Positions 1 through 8,126 of a DNA stretch of 35,699 nt are shown here, piece by piece. Below the pieces are notes generated by a model that was not told the origin of the DNA, did not search any database, and saw nothing but the letters and a program-made list of their open reading frames with translations. A program made the position numbers and the translations under genes. The stretch is from Venenivibrio stagnispumantis (lineage in GTDB: Bacteria > Aquificota > Aquificia > Aquificales > Hydrogenothermaceae). Within the stretch, counting starts at the first letter, position 1. Every line of letters starts with the position of its first letter. The stretch spans positions 1 to 35,699 of the forward strand of contig NZ_FXTX01000017.1 of NCBI RefSeq assembly GCF_900182795.1, read 5' to 3'.

Positions 1-138
1 AATTAACATTTGAATTCTCGGAACAAATCTTCTATGCTTTATCGTTTTTTGAAGCTTTTTTAGTTCTATTATATCTTCTTCTATTAGCTTTTTATCTATT
101 ACCTTCATATCTATTACCCTCATATCTATTATCTTCAT
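1..138 (-). CDS. Partial transposase-like protein, N-terminus only (IS630-like?)
   Basis: Reading leftward from an ATG at 138, the frame stays open for 46 codons to the window edge. The product is basic and helical; residues near LKKLQKTIKHRRFVPRIQML resemble the helical start of IS630-type transposases, which precedes their helix-turn-helix. This is a family resemblance by eye only. The first 15 codons are three tandem 15-base units reading MKIID, MRVID, MKVID, so three in-frame ATGs exist at 138, 123 and 108. Only the one at 108 has a GAGGG-like site at suitable distance. No ribosome binding site precedes 138. The catalytic DDE part, if present, lies outside the window. It could also be a cellular helix-turn-helix protein. 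Confidence 0.4.
   Translation of the reverse strand, partial: MKIIDMRVIDMKVIDKKLIEEDIIELKKLQKTIKHRRFVPRIQMLI
94..138. repeat. Three tandem 15-base units at a start codon
   Basis: On the minus strand the unit ATGARGRTAATAGAT occurs three times in succession with two variable positions. Each copy carries an in-frame ATG, so expansion or contraction by 15 bases would keep the reading frame and change only the N-terminus. Confidence 0.75.
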
Positions 139-248
139 AAGGGTTATTATATCATTGTTTTGGTATAATAATATATAAAAAAGCAGCAGCCTTAAAGATA
201 AGATTTATTTTTATAGCTATTGTTTATAAATATTTAGGTGAAAAAGCT

Positions 249-1208
249 TTAAAGAAAGCTTAATAATCTGTTTATATCTTCCTCACTTCCGAGGAATACC
301 GGCACCCTTTGATGAAGGGTTTCCGGTTTTATTTTTAAAATATCTTCTTTTCCGGTAGTAGCTTTTCCGCCGGCTTGCTCTATTATAAACGCCATAGGAG
401 AAGCTTCATATAAAAGTCTTAACTTTCCGGATTTATTTTTACTATCAGCAGGATAAGCAAATATACCACCTTTTAAAAGAGTTCTATGAACATCTGCAAC
501 CATAGAACCGATATATCTTGATGTATAGCCCTCTTCTTTTAGTGTATCTATATACTTTCTAAGTCCTTCTTCCCATTTTGGATAATTTGTTTCATTTATA
601 GAATAAATCTTTCCTTTCTTAGGTATTTTAATATCCGGATGAGATAATAAAAACATTCCTACAGATGGGTCTAATGTGAAGCCATTTACTCCATTTCCGG
701 TTGTATAAACAAACATAACAGAAGAGCCATAAACGATATAACCGGCTGCCACCTGTTTATAACCTTCTTGAAGAAAATCATTTTCATTTCCTTCTATTTT
801 TTTATGGATAGAAAAAATAGTTCCTACACTAACATTAACATCTATATTAGAAGAGCCATCTAATGGGTCAAAAGCTATAACATATTTCGCATCTTTCCCA
901 TGCTCAAAATATATAACATCATCAAGCTCTTCCGATGCACAGGCAAAAAATTGACCACTTTCACCAAGATGCTCAATTAATAACTGATTTGAAAATTCAT
1001 CAAGTTTTTGGACTTCTTCCCCTTGAATATTTGTTTTTCCGGTTTTACCGAGAATATCTATAAGTCCAGCCATTTTTATATGTGAAGCTATAATCTTTGT
1101 TGCATTCTCAATAGCAAGAAGAGCCAAAGATAAAGAACCCGTTGCATTTGGATATTTTCTTTCTTCTTCTAATATAAATCTTGATAAATCTGTCCCAATT
1201 TTTGCCAT
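249..1208 (-). CDS. fbp: Fructose-1,6-bisphosphatase, class I
   Basis: Hydrolyses fructose-1,6-bisphosphate to fructose-6-phosphate, the committed cytosolic step of gluconeogenesis. The metal-binding signature FDPLDGSSNIDVNVSVGT and the upstream acidic segment ACASEELDD are intact, as is the C-terminal region with SGKLRLLYEASPMAFIIEQAGG. At 319 residues it has normal class I length. I take the ATG at 1208 because AGAGG lies about nine bases upstream; a GTG at 1217 is in frame but overlaps that site. It is the last gene of a leftward unit and begins one base after the previous stop. With the glucan enzyme and nucleotidyltransferase upstream it fits carbon flow from triose phosphates into storage sugar or sugar nucleotides, as expected for an autotroph. 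Confidence 0.96.
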   Translation of the reverse strand: MAKIGTDLSRFILEEERKYPNATGSLSLALLAIENATKIIASHIKMAGLIDILGKTGKTNIQGEEVQKLDEFSNQLLIEHLGESGQFFACASEELDDVIYFEHGKDAKYVIAFDPLDGSSNIDVNVSVGTIFSIHKKIEGNENDFLQEGYKQVAAGYIVYGSSVMFVYTTGNGVNGFTLDPSVGMFLLSHPDIKIPKKGKIYSINETNYPKWEEGLRKYIDTLKEEGYTSRYIGSMVADVHRTLLKGGIFAYPADSKNKSGKLRLLYEASPMAFIIEQAGGKATTGKEDILKIKPETLHQRVPVFLGSEEDINRLLSFL

Positions 1209-1209
1209 T

Positions 1210-1707
1210 TTATCCACCTCTTTTTATATTTTTTATAAAAGAAACTGCTCTTTTATCTTTTAATCTTCCGTAAAGATAATGAAAATCAATAAATTTTTCA
1301 TAAGATTTAATAAGCATTTTTATAAGGTCACAAACCAAATCATCCCCTTCCAAGCAATATTTCATCATATCAGCTATTAAATCTTCCAAAGATAAAACAT
1401 TTATTATTTCATCTTCAATCTGTATCTGATTAAAATTTCCCGTAATTAATTCAAAATCTTTGCTTATTTCAACATTTATATCATCTTTAAGCCACAAATC
1501 CCCAAATTGAGTATATCCAAGCTCTCTTAATGCTTGCTGTAATAAATGAATATCCGGATGAAGTAATGATATTATATTAGCCGGATACATACCTTGGGTA
1601 TAAACTGTAAGTGCAAATTTACCAACAATAATAGGCTCTTTTGATTTTAACTTCCTTATCTGCTTATTTATCTCTTTTAAAGCTGTTATCTGTTTATCCA
1701 AACTCAT
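1210..1707 (-). CDS. Small nucleotidyltransferase-fold-like protein, active site not intact
   Basis: A 165-residue protein of unproven function. The order IIVGKFALTVYTQGMYPANI, then ALRELGY, then an INVEIS strand, then NVLSLEDLIADMM mirrors the small nucleotidyltransferase-fold proteins related to DUF6036 and AbiEii, which usually read VGGhA, YT.G, DID, and end in SLEDLI. Here the glycine pair is GK and the DxD metal pair is missing (IISLLHPD in its place), so catalysis looks unlikely. The family link is by eye. The gene sits between the GH57 gene (12-base gap) and fbp (one-base gap) in a leftward operon. No Shine-Dalgarno site precedes the ATG, which suggests coupling to the upstream gene or a misplaced start. 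Confidence 0.6.
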   Translation of the reverse strand: MSLDKQITALKEINKQIRKLKSKEPIIVGKFALTVYTQGMYPANIISLLHPDIHLLQQALRELGYTQFGDLWLKDDINVEISKDFELITGNFNQIQIEDEIINVLSLEDLIADMMKYCLEGDDLVCDLIKMLIKSYEKFIDFHYLYGRLKDKRAVSFIKNIKRGG

Positions 1708-1719
1708 AACAATATTATA

Positions 1720-3738
1720 TTAAACAAACCATTCATAATCAAATTCTTTTGAAATATCAATTTCCAAATAGCTATATAACGGCAGTTTTAAAACTGTATT
1801 ATCATTTTTATCTTTTATTTTAAATAAAATTTCAAAATTTTTTCTTCCTATAAACGAAATAGGTATTTTTATCTCTAATATCTTGCCAATAGCATAATTT
1901 TCCCCATTTTTTGATAAATCTATCGTTATATCTTTTTTTGTATCTGATATTATCTCTATAGTTAAATATTTATCCTTTATCTTGTCTAAATCTCCATCTA
2001 ATCTTAAATAAAAATTTTGTTTATCATAACCATAATAAACTTTTTTTATAAAGATTTTGCTACTATCCATTGTGCCGGCATCAAATTTTATATCTATCTC
2101 TCCTGCATTTAGCCATTCATAATAATTTGTTATCTCTCCATCTATTACCGGTGTTATGTAATAATTAGGTTCTTTAATAATAGGTTTTTTATATAACTTT
2201 TTTATAGGTTTTAATATTTTAGCCGGTGGTTCATCGCCGTAAATCTGATATATCTTTTGTAAATTTGCTCTAAATAATCTATCAAATTTATCTGCAAAAT
2301 GTGTAAAATGGTCATCTCCATACCACCAAAACCAATCGCTACCTTCAGCAATAAGCATCAATTTTTCTGCTTCTTCGGATTTTGGCTTTGTTTCAAGATA
2401 ATTTTTTGTGATAGATAAAACTTCCCATGCTATATTTTTTTCTTCCTGCCCTATCCATGTTGTAAAATCTCCATATATCCAACTTCCGGCTACAATATTC
2501 GTTATCTGATTTTCCGGTATATCATCTTTTTTTATTGCTTCTTCAAAAGTTATACATTCTATCCATTCATAATTTTGTTCTATCTTTTTATATAAAAGTC
2601 GTAAAAAATCATATCCATTATTTTTATAAAACTCCCAAGCATTCTCTCCATCAAGAATAACGCAAACAATAGGCGAAAATTGGTATTTATCATAAATATC
2701 CTTTAATCTTGATATAAAATCATCTGTTGCTTTTTCTTCATCTTCTTCTTGATATCTAAATCCTATTAAATCACTTAGATATTTATCTCTGAAAAATAGA
2801 TAAATATTCTTATATTTATGTTTTTGATAAATTTTTTCTATATTTCTTCCTCCTATGCTGTTAAATAATACATCTTCATCTGATGCTGTCCATAATATTT
2901 GATACTCATTAAATAAATCTAAGGTTTGATTGCTAATAGAGCCTTCTGCCGGCCAAAATCCGGAAGGCAATTTTCCAAAAATATTTTTATAAAAATCTAT
3001 TGCATTTATTACATGCTTTTTTGCATCTTCTTTAAAATTAGCCCTTACCTTTGGAAGAGTTATATCTTTTTTAGCCTCTTTTGCAGATTCTATATCTATT
3101 AAAAGTGGTAAAATAGGATGATAAAAAGGTGTTGTTGATATTTCTATTTTACCTTTTTTTTCTAACTTTTTATAAAAAGGAATAATCTCTTTCAAAAAAG
3201 ATATTAATCTATCCAAAAGGGCAATTTTATCTTCTTTTGTGTATAATTTGCCTTTTGCAATTAATGATTTTATTAATGGACAATTTTCTCTAAGATAATT
3301 TCCACTCCATGCAAGTAAAAATAAAATTTTTAAATCAAGGATTTCTTGATATGTAAATTTATTACCGTTTTGTTTTTTTAAAAAAAGCTGATAATATCTT
3401 TCAAAAGGCATTATCATATTTTTTAAATTACTACTAAAAAGAATATCAAGTAAATAATTTATTTCTTCTTCTGTTAATTTTTCTTCATCTTTATAAATAA
3501 GAGAAAGGGTTAAATCATTTTTAAAATCTTTTATATAATCTTGTAAAGTTTCAAGTAGAGAAGGAACAAGATTAAAGGTTGCTTTTATTTTTTTAAAATT
3601 GCTAATATGCCAGGGCATTTCATAATAATCTTTTATAGCATGTAAAAAACTCCACGGCATTATATATTTTCCGGAAGTTGCCTCTTTATAAGATGGCTGA
3701 TGCATATGCCATAAAAAAGCAAGATATAACTTTTTCAT
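1720..3738 (-). CDS. GH57-family glucan hydrolase/transferase
   Basis: A 672-residue glycoside hydrolase family 57 protein, a family of alpha-amylases, 4-alpha-glucanotransferases and branching enzymes acting on alpha-1,4-glucans. The N-terminal HMHQP motif is at residues 11-15. GFWPAEGS carries the expected nucleophile Glu265, and VILDGENAWE the expected acid/base Asp363, so both catalytic residues appear present. Residues beyond about 500 form a separate, beta-rich C-terminal region with YYGYDKQNFYLRLDGD, reminiscent of a carbohydrate-binding beta-sandwich. No signal peptide is seen, so it is probably cytosolic and works on storage glucan. Its ATG overlaps the stop of the nucleotidyltransferase fusion (ATGA), implying translational coupling. 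Exact specificity (amylase or transferase) cannot be read from the sequence. Confidence 0.9.
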   Translation of the reverse strand: MKKLYLAFLWHMHQPSYKEATSGKYIMPWSFLHAIKDYYEMPWHISNFKKIKATFNLVPSLLETLQDYIKDFKNDLTLSLIYKDEEKLTEEEINYLLDILFSSNLKNMIMPFERYYQLFLKKQNGNKFTYQEILDLKILFLLAWSGNYLRENCPLIKSLIAKGKLYTKEDKIALLDRLISFLKEIIPFYKKLEKKGKIEISTTPFYHPILPLLIDIESAKEAKKDITLPKVRANFKEDAKKHVINAIDFYKNIFGKLPSGFWPAEGSISNQTLDLFNEYQILWTASDEDVLFNSIGGRNIEKIYQKHKYKNIYLFFRDKYLSDLIGFRYQEEDEEKATDDFISRLKDIYDKYQFSPIVCVILDGENAWEFYKNNGYDFLRLLYKKIEQNYEWIECITFEEAIKKDDIPENQITNIVAGSWIYGDFTTWIGQEEKNIAWEVLSITKNYLETKPKSEEAEKLMLIAEGSDWFWWYGDDHFTHFADKFDRLFRANLQKIYQIYGDEPPAKILKPIKKLYKKPIIKEPNYYITPVIDGEITNYYEWLNAGEIDIKFDAGTMDSSKIFIKKVYYGYDKQNFYLRLDGDLDKIKDKYLTIEIISDTKKDITIDLSKNGENYAIGKILEIKIPISFIGRKNFEILFKIKDKNDNTVLKLPLYSYLEIDISKEFDYEWFV

Positions 3739-6230
3739 TCTTCCATTATCCAGTTATTTATCTTTTCTAAGTATTCGTTTAATATCTCTTCTCCTTTATC
3801 TTTATTTTCTGCCTGAATATATATATGAAGGCTGTCTGCATATTGGTCAGGTATCATAAGTATCCAGTTTTTATTATCAAAGAATATTTTTACTCCATCT
3901 ACGAAAGAAGCATTTTTATCTATTGCTTCTTCCGAAAATTTTCTCATCATCTTTCCTTTTAGATAAGAAGGACATGCAACAAGGGTATGATTAAAATAAA
4001 AATCCGGTAAAACATTTAAACATTCTGATATTGTTAAATTTGCTTTTGAAAGCATTTCAAGTAATTTAACAGATGCAAACATTCCATCAAAAGAATAAGA
4101 AAATTCTGTAAATGCATAATTCCCTTCAAGATTTGCAAAGAAATAATAATCTTTTAAAAATGAAGCTTTTAATCCTATGGTTTTACCTCTTTCTATAATA
4201 AGATTATCAAGGAAGTTATCAAGAATATCCGGAATATATACCGGCAGATAAATTTTTAGTTGTTTATTTGCTGTTTTATTGATAAGATATAAAAATATTA
4301 AAACAGATTTATAATTTTGAAGGATTTCTCCTTTTTCGGAGATTATTGTTAATTTTTCACCACTCGGATATATAACAAAACCTGATGATAATTTAAGGGC
4401 AGATACTATTTTTGATATTTCTGATATTGATTTTTGTTTTAATATGCTTATTTGTGATAATTTTCTTTCATCTTGATAAGCATTTATCAAGATATTATCT
4501 ATATTAAGGTTATTTATAATATCCGGATATATTGTATATGTAGAACCATTTAATAAATCTGCTATTATTTTTATTTGTGAAGATTGGATAGTTTCTTTCT
4601 GGATTAAGGATAAAAATCTGGCTTTATAGCTTTTTGGAAGGCTTGGGTCTTCTTTTATCTCTCCAATCTCATTATAAGCAGCCCTTCTGAAATTTTCCCT
4701 GAAAAATATTCTTTCAACTGTTTTTTCTGTATTTGTATCTATTGGTAATCCATCATTATCAAAAAAGAGTATATCGGTGGAAGCAGGATTTTCCGGTGAT
4801 TGTCTAAAATATACACCGGCAACATTATCACTATTTGATAATATATATCTTAAAACCGGCAATGAAGATAACTTTAAATCTAAAACATTAACTCCTGTGC
4901 CAAGTAATCCACCTAAGAAAGCTCTTTTTAACATTCTTGAAGCTCTGTGATAATCCCTTCCTACTATTATTGTTTTACCTTTTGGTATTATTGAGCCAAA
5001 ACTTTCTGCAAGTTTTGCAACCATCTCACAGGAAAGCTCTATATTAGTTCTTCCGGAAACTTTTCCACCTTCAAATAAACCGGCTTTGTATTTTTCTCCC
5101 CATATTAGATTACTGCTGATTATACTTTTTTCTTCTATCAGTTTATCAGGCCAGATTATAACATCTCTTTCAAATTTAACATCATCTTTAACTATTGTAT
5201 TTTCTGCTATTATAACTCCGTGTTCTGCTTTTACATTATTACCTATGGATACATTATCACACAAAACTCCATTTTTTATCTCACAATTTTTTCCGATATT
5301 TACATTATTCCATAATACAGTATCTTGTAGTATACTGTTTTCATCTATTTTACAATTTTTTCTGATAACCACATTTTTTAAATAACAATTTTCTTTTATT
5401 TCTACATTATCATCTAAAACTATAACTCCTTCTAATTTTACATTTTTTGATAGATTTATATTTCCTTGTTTATATAGGGTATATCCATCTTTTTGTATTT
5501 TTTCTCCGTAGATTTCTATTTTTACTTTACCGGAAAGTATATCTTTTATAACTTCTCTATAACTTTCAGGATTACCTACATCTCTCCAATAACCTTTTGC
5601 ATTATATCCGTATAATGTTATTCCTTCTTTCATAAGTTTTGGAAATAAATCTTTACTAAAATCAAAAGGTATATTATCCGGTATATATTTTAAAATCTCC
5701 GGCTCTATTATATATATTCCTGTATTGATTGTGTCGCTAAAAACTTCTCCCCATCCGGGTTTTTCTAAGAATCTTAAAATTTTTCCTTCTTTATCTGTTA
5801 TAACAACTCCAAATTGAAGCGGGTCTGATACAGATGTTAAAGTTATTGTTAATTTTGATTGTTTTATTTCATGAAATCCTATTATCTCTTTAAAATCAAA
5901 ATCAGTAACAAGGTCTCCGCTGACAACAATAAATCTTTCATCTAAATATTTTTCTGCTTTTTTTACTGCTCCGGCTGTTCCATAATCATCATCCGGCAAA
6001 ACATAAGTTATATTAACGCCAAAATCTTTTCCATCTTTAAAATAATCTTTAATAACTTCCGGTTTAAAATATAAAAGAACAACAATATCTGTAATACCAA
6101 TATCTTTTAATTTTTTTATTATGTATTCCATCATAGGTCTGTTGAGGATTGGAAGCATTGGTTTTGGAATGCTATTAGTTAATGGTTGTATTCTTGTTCC
6201 GAAACCACCGGCCATAACTACTGCTTTCAT
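3735..6230 (-). CDS. Sugar-1-phosphate nucleotidyltransferase fused to a degenerate phosphohexomutase domain
   Basis: An 831-residue three-part protein. Residues 1 to about 235 form a nucleotidyltransferase domain with VMAGGFGTRIQPLTNSIPKP (nucleotide loop and catalytic Lys), which makes NDP-sugars from sugar-1-phosphates. About 245-375 is a left-handed beta-helix of hexapeptide repeats (NVEIKENC, NVNIGKNC, NVSIGNNV). The rest is a phosphohexomutase-like region, but the phosphoserine loop is RQSPENP around Ser478 rather than TASHNP, and neither a DGDGDR metal loop nor a GEESGG loop is recognisable. Similar fusions are usually annotated as mannose-1-phosphate guanylyltransferase/phosphomannomutase. 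The sugar and base specificity is not proven. I prefer the second of two adjacent ATGs (6230 over 6233) because the GGGGG site is then six bases away. First gene of the leftward sugar operon. Confidence 0.88.
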   Translation of the reverse strand: MKAVVMAGGFGTRIQPLTNSIPKPMLPILNRPMMEYIIKKLKDIGITDIVVLLYFKPEVIKDYFKDGKDFGVNITYVLPDDDYGTAGAVKKAEKYLDERFIVVSGDLVTDFDFKEIIGFHEIKQSKLTITLTSVSDPLQFGVVITDKEGKILRFLEKPGWGEVFSDTINTGIYIIEPEILKYIPDNIPFDFSKDLFPKLMKEGITLYGYNAKGYWRDVGNPESYREVIKDILSGKVKIEIYGEKIQKDGYTLYKQGNINLSKNVKLEGVIVLDDNVEIKENCYLKNVVIRKNCKIDENSILQDTVLWNNVNIGKNCEIKNGVLCDNVSIGNNVKAEHGVIIAENTIVKDDVKFERDVIIWPDKLIEEKSIISSNLIWGEKYKAGLFEGGKVSGRTNIELSCEMVAKLAESFGSIIPKGKTIIVGRDYHRASRMLKRAFLGGLLGTGVNVLDLKLSSLPVLRYILSNSDNVAGVYFRQSPENPASTDILFFDNDGLPIDTNTEKTVERIFFRENFRRAAYNEIGEIKEDPSLPKSYKARFLSLIQKETIQSSQIKIIADLLNGSTYTIYPDIINNLNIDNILINAYQDERKLSQISILKQKSISEISKIVSALKLSSGFVIYPSGEKLTIISEKGEILQNYKSVLIFLYLINKTANKQLKIYLPVYIPDILDNFLDNLIIERGKTIGLKASFLKDYYFFANLEGNYAFTEFSYSFDGMFASVKLLEMLSKANLTISECLNVLPDFYFNHTLVACPSYLKGKMMRKFSEEAIDKNASFVDGVKIFFDNKNWILMIPDQYADSLHIYIQAENKDKGEEILNEYLEKINNWIMEE

Positions 6231-6250
6231 CATATTCCCCCTATATTTTA

Positions 6251-6279
6251 ATGAAATTAGGAATATTTTATCATATAAT
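6251..6279 (+). promoter_or_regulatory. Possible sigma-70 promoter of dapA
   Basis: ATGAAA at 6251-6256 (four of six -35 positions), a 17-base spacer, and a perfect TATAAT at 6274-6279. It lies in the 82-base gap between the divergent fusion gene and dapA and would give a leader of under 30 bases containing the GGAGG at 6298-6302. AT-rich gaps produce such matches by chance. Confidence 0.35.
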
Positions 6280-6312
6280 TATAATAACTTAATTTTTGGA
6301 GGTTTTTGTGTT

Positions 6313-7194
6313 ATGTTTAAAGGGTCTATTGTGGCACTTATTACACCATTTAAAAATGGGAAGATAGATAAAAACTCTTTGAAAAAACTTATAAATTTCC
6401 ATATAGAAAATGAAACAGATGCAATAGTTATTGCCGGCACAACAGGAGAATCTGCTACCCTTACTTATGAAGAACATGAAGAAGTTATAGCCTTAGCAGT
6501 AGAATATGCCGAAAAAAGAATACCTATTATAGCCGGAACCGGTGCAAACTCTACCCATGAAGCAATTATGCTTACAAAATTTGCAGAAAAAGTAGGAGCA
6601 GATGCTTCCCTTCAAGTTATGCCTTATTATAACAAACCTACCCAAGAAGGATTATATCAGCATTTTAAAGCAATCTGCGAAGAAACAAATATACCTATTA
6701 TTTTATACAATATTCCTTCCAGAACCGGTGTTGATATGTTACCTGAAACATTTGCAAGATTATATTCAGACTTTCCAAATATCGTAGGAATGAAAGAAGC
6801 AACCGGAAATGTTGCAAGAGTAAGTGATACAATCTCCTTAGTAGGAGAAGAGGTTGTTATACTGTCCGGTGATGATGCTTTAACACTTCCTATGATGGCT
6901 GTCGGAGCAAAAGGCGTTATATCCGTAGCAAATAATATTGTTCCAAAAGAAGTATCCCAAATGTGTAAATTAGCCCTTGAAGGAGATTTTGTAAAAGCAA
7001 GAGAAATACACAACAGATTATATAAATTATTCAAAGTTTTATTCGTAGAAACTAATCCTATACCGGTAAAAACTGCTGCATATCTTATGGGATTAATTGA
7101 AGATATAGAGATGAGATTACCTCTTTATTATATGAATAAACAGAATGAAGAAAAATTAAAAGAAGTTTTAAAAGAGCTAAATCTTATAACTTAG
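6313..7194 (+). CDS. dapA: 4-hydroxy-tetrahydrodipicolinate synthase
   Basis: Condenses pyruvate with aspartate semialdehyde, the first committed step to diaminopimelate and lysine. Motifs of the class I aldolase barrel are all present: GTTGES at 42-47, Tyr132 in ILYNIPSRTG with Arg138, and the Schiff-base Lys161 in VGMKEATGN. I start at ATG 6313, ten bases after GGAGG; the frame is open upstream, but that extension reads antisense through the neighbouring gene and has no family resemblance. The 293-residue length matches the family. It is divergent from the sugar operon and followed by a 116-base gap that holds a separate promoter, so it may be monocistronic. Confidence 0.97.
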   Translation: MFKGSIVALITPFKNGKIDKNSLKKLINFHIENETDAIVIAGTTGESATLTYEEHEEVIALAVEYAEKRIPIIAGTGANSTHEAIMLTKFAEKVGADASLQVMPYYNKPTQEGLYQHFKAICEETNIPIILYNIPSRTGVDMLPETFARLYSDFPNIVGMKEATGNVARVSDTISLVGEEVVILSGDDALTLPMMAVGAKGVISVANNIVPKEVSQMCKLALEGDFVKAREIHNRLYKLFKVLFVETNPIPVKTAAYLMGLIEDIEMRLPLYYMNKQNEEKLKEVLKELNLIT

Positions 7195-7197
7195 CAT

Positions 7198-7215
7198 TTT
7201 TGCAAAATTGCAAAA
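7198..7215. promoter_or_regulatory. Perfect 8-2-8 inverted repeat, candidate activator site
   Basis: TTTTGCAAAATTGCAAAA is a perfect inverted repeat with arms TTTTGCAA and TTGCAAAA. It lies just after the dapA stop and about 40 bases before the -24 element of the sigma-54-like promoter, a normal distance for an enhancer-binding protein. It lacks a following T-run, so it does not look like a terminator of dapA. Confidence 0.4.
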
Positions 7216-7255
7216 TAAAAGCTATATAAGAAAAAGTTATATTAATCATAATAGA

Positions 7256-7272
7256 TTGGCATAAATTTTGCC
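7256..7272 (+). promoter_or_regulatory. Sigma-54 (-24/-12) promoter candidate
   Basis: TTGGCA at 7256-7261 and TTGC at 7268-7271. The GG and GC pairs are exactly 12 bases apart, as the TGGCAC-N5-TTGC consensus requires; only the second C of the -24 box differs. The inferred start near 7283 leaves a short leader with AAGGAG before the TTG start at 7311. A TATAAT at 7274-7279 overlaps but has no good -35, so a sigma-70 promoter is the weaker alternative. Confidence 0.5.
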
Positions 7273-7310
7273 TTATAATATTTGGTAAATTTTTAAAAAG
7301 GAGTGTTTGG

Positions 7311-8114
7311 TTGAAAGTTGCAATTGTTGGCATCGGGAATATGGGTTCTAAATATATAAATAAATTTGTTGAACTTGGATATGAAACCGTTTTAATAGAT
7401 ATAGAAGATTCTAAATTGGCAAAATATCCGGAAAATTTTAAAAAATACAAAGATTTAAATCAAGCATTAGATAAAGAAAATATACAGGCTCTTTTTGTAG
7501 CAACATCGCCTACCTCCCATATTCCTATTGCCAAAAAAGCAATAGAAAGAGGTATAAATGTATTGATAGAAAAGCCACCGGCACTCAGTAGTAAAGAGCT
7601 TGAAGAAGCAATAAATTTAGCAATAAAGAAAAATGTTTATCTTCATGTATCAGAAATAGAACTTCAATCAAGTATAGTCAGAAATCTAAAACTAAATAAA
7701 AAACCTTCCGGTATAAAAGGATTTAGATTAAATCTCGGGAAAGGTTATATCAATCCATTTTATGACCTTGCATGGCATGATTTATATATTTTCCAATATA
7801 TAATAGGAGATTTTAAAATAAAATCTGTTAAAGATAAAGGAAATATTTTTGAAGTTTATGCAATATCTGATAATACAGAGTTTGATTTGGAAGTAGCATG
7901 GCTTAATCCTTTTGTTAGAAGAGAATGGCTACTTGATGAAAATATAAAACTAAATTTTGTAGAAGATAGCATTTATCATAATGGAAATATCATAGAAAGT
8001 GATAAAAAAGATAAATTAAAATTAATGATACAAAACTTTATTAATAATCCATCTTTTGAAAGTTCATTTAGAGCATTAAAAATATTAAAAGAGATTGAAA
8101 ATATCAAAATATAA
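7311..8114 (+). CDS. Gfo/Idh/MocA-family NAD(P)-dependent oxidoreductase
   Basis: A 267-residue sugar-dehydrogenase-type enzyme. The Rossmann start is VAIVGIGNMGSKY, the strand end FVATSPTSH and the family EKP motif (LIEKPPALSS) follow, and the C-terminal domain carries AWHDLYIFQYIIGD, where the His-Asp pair resembles the catalytic region of Gfo/Idh enzymes. It is shorter than the usual 320-380 residues because the C-terminal domain is reduced. The start is TTG at 7311, about seven bases after AAGGAG; no ATG fits. It is followed after 12 bases by a DegT aminotransferase. Known pairs of this type oxidise and then transaminate an NDP-sugar (WlbA/WlbC- or WbpB/WbpE-like), so amino-sugar synthesis is a reasonable inference; the substrate is unknown. 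Confidence 0.82.
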   Translation: MKVAIVGIGNMGSKYINKFVELGYETVLIDIEDSKLAKYPENFKKYKDLNQALDKENIQALFVATSPTSHIPIAKKAIERGINVLIEKPPALSSKELEEAINLAIKKNVYLHVSEIELQSSIVRNLKLNKKPSGIKGFRLNLGKGYINPFYDLAWHDLYIFQYIIGDFKIKSVKDKGNIFEVYAISDNTEFDLEVAWLNPFVRREWLLDENIKLNFVEDSIYHNGNIIESDKKDKLKLMIQNFINNPSFESSFRALKILKEIENIKI

Positions 8115-8126
8115 AGGAGATAAAAA

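Noticed and set aside
6121-6312. Upstream open extension of the dapA frame
   Set aside because: It runs antisense through the nucleotidyltransferase gene, has no family likeness, and GGAGG lies ten bases before the ATG at 6313.
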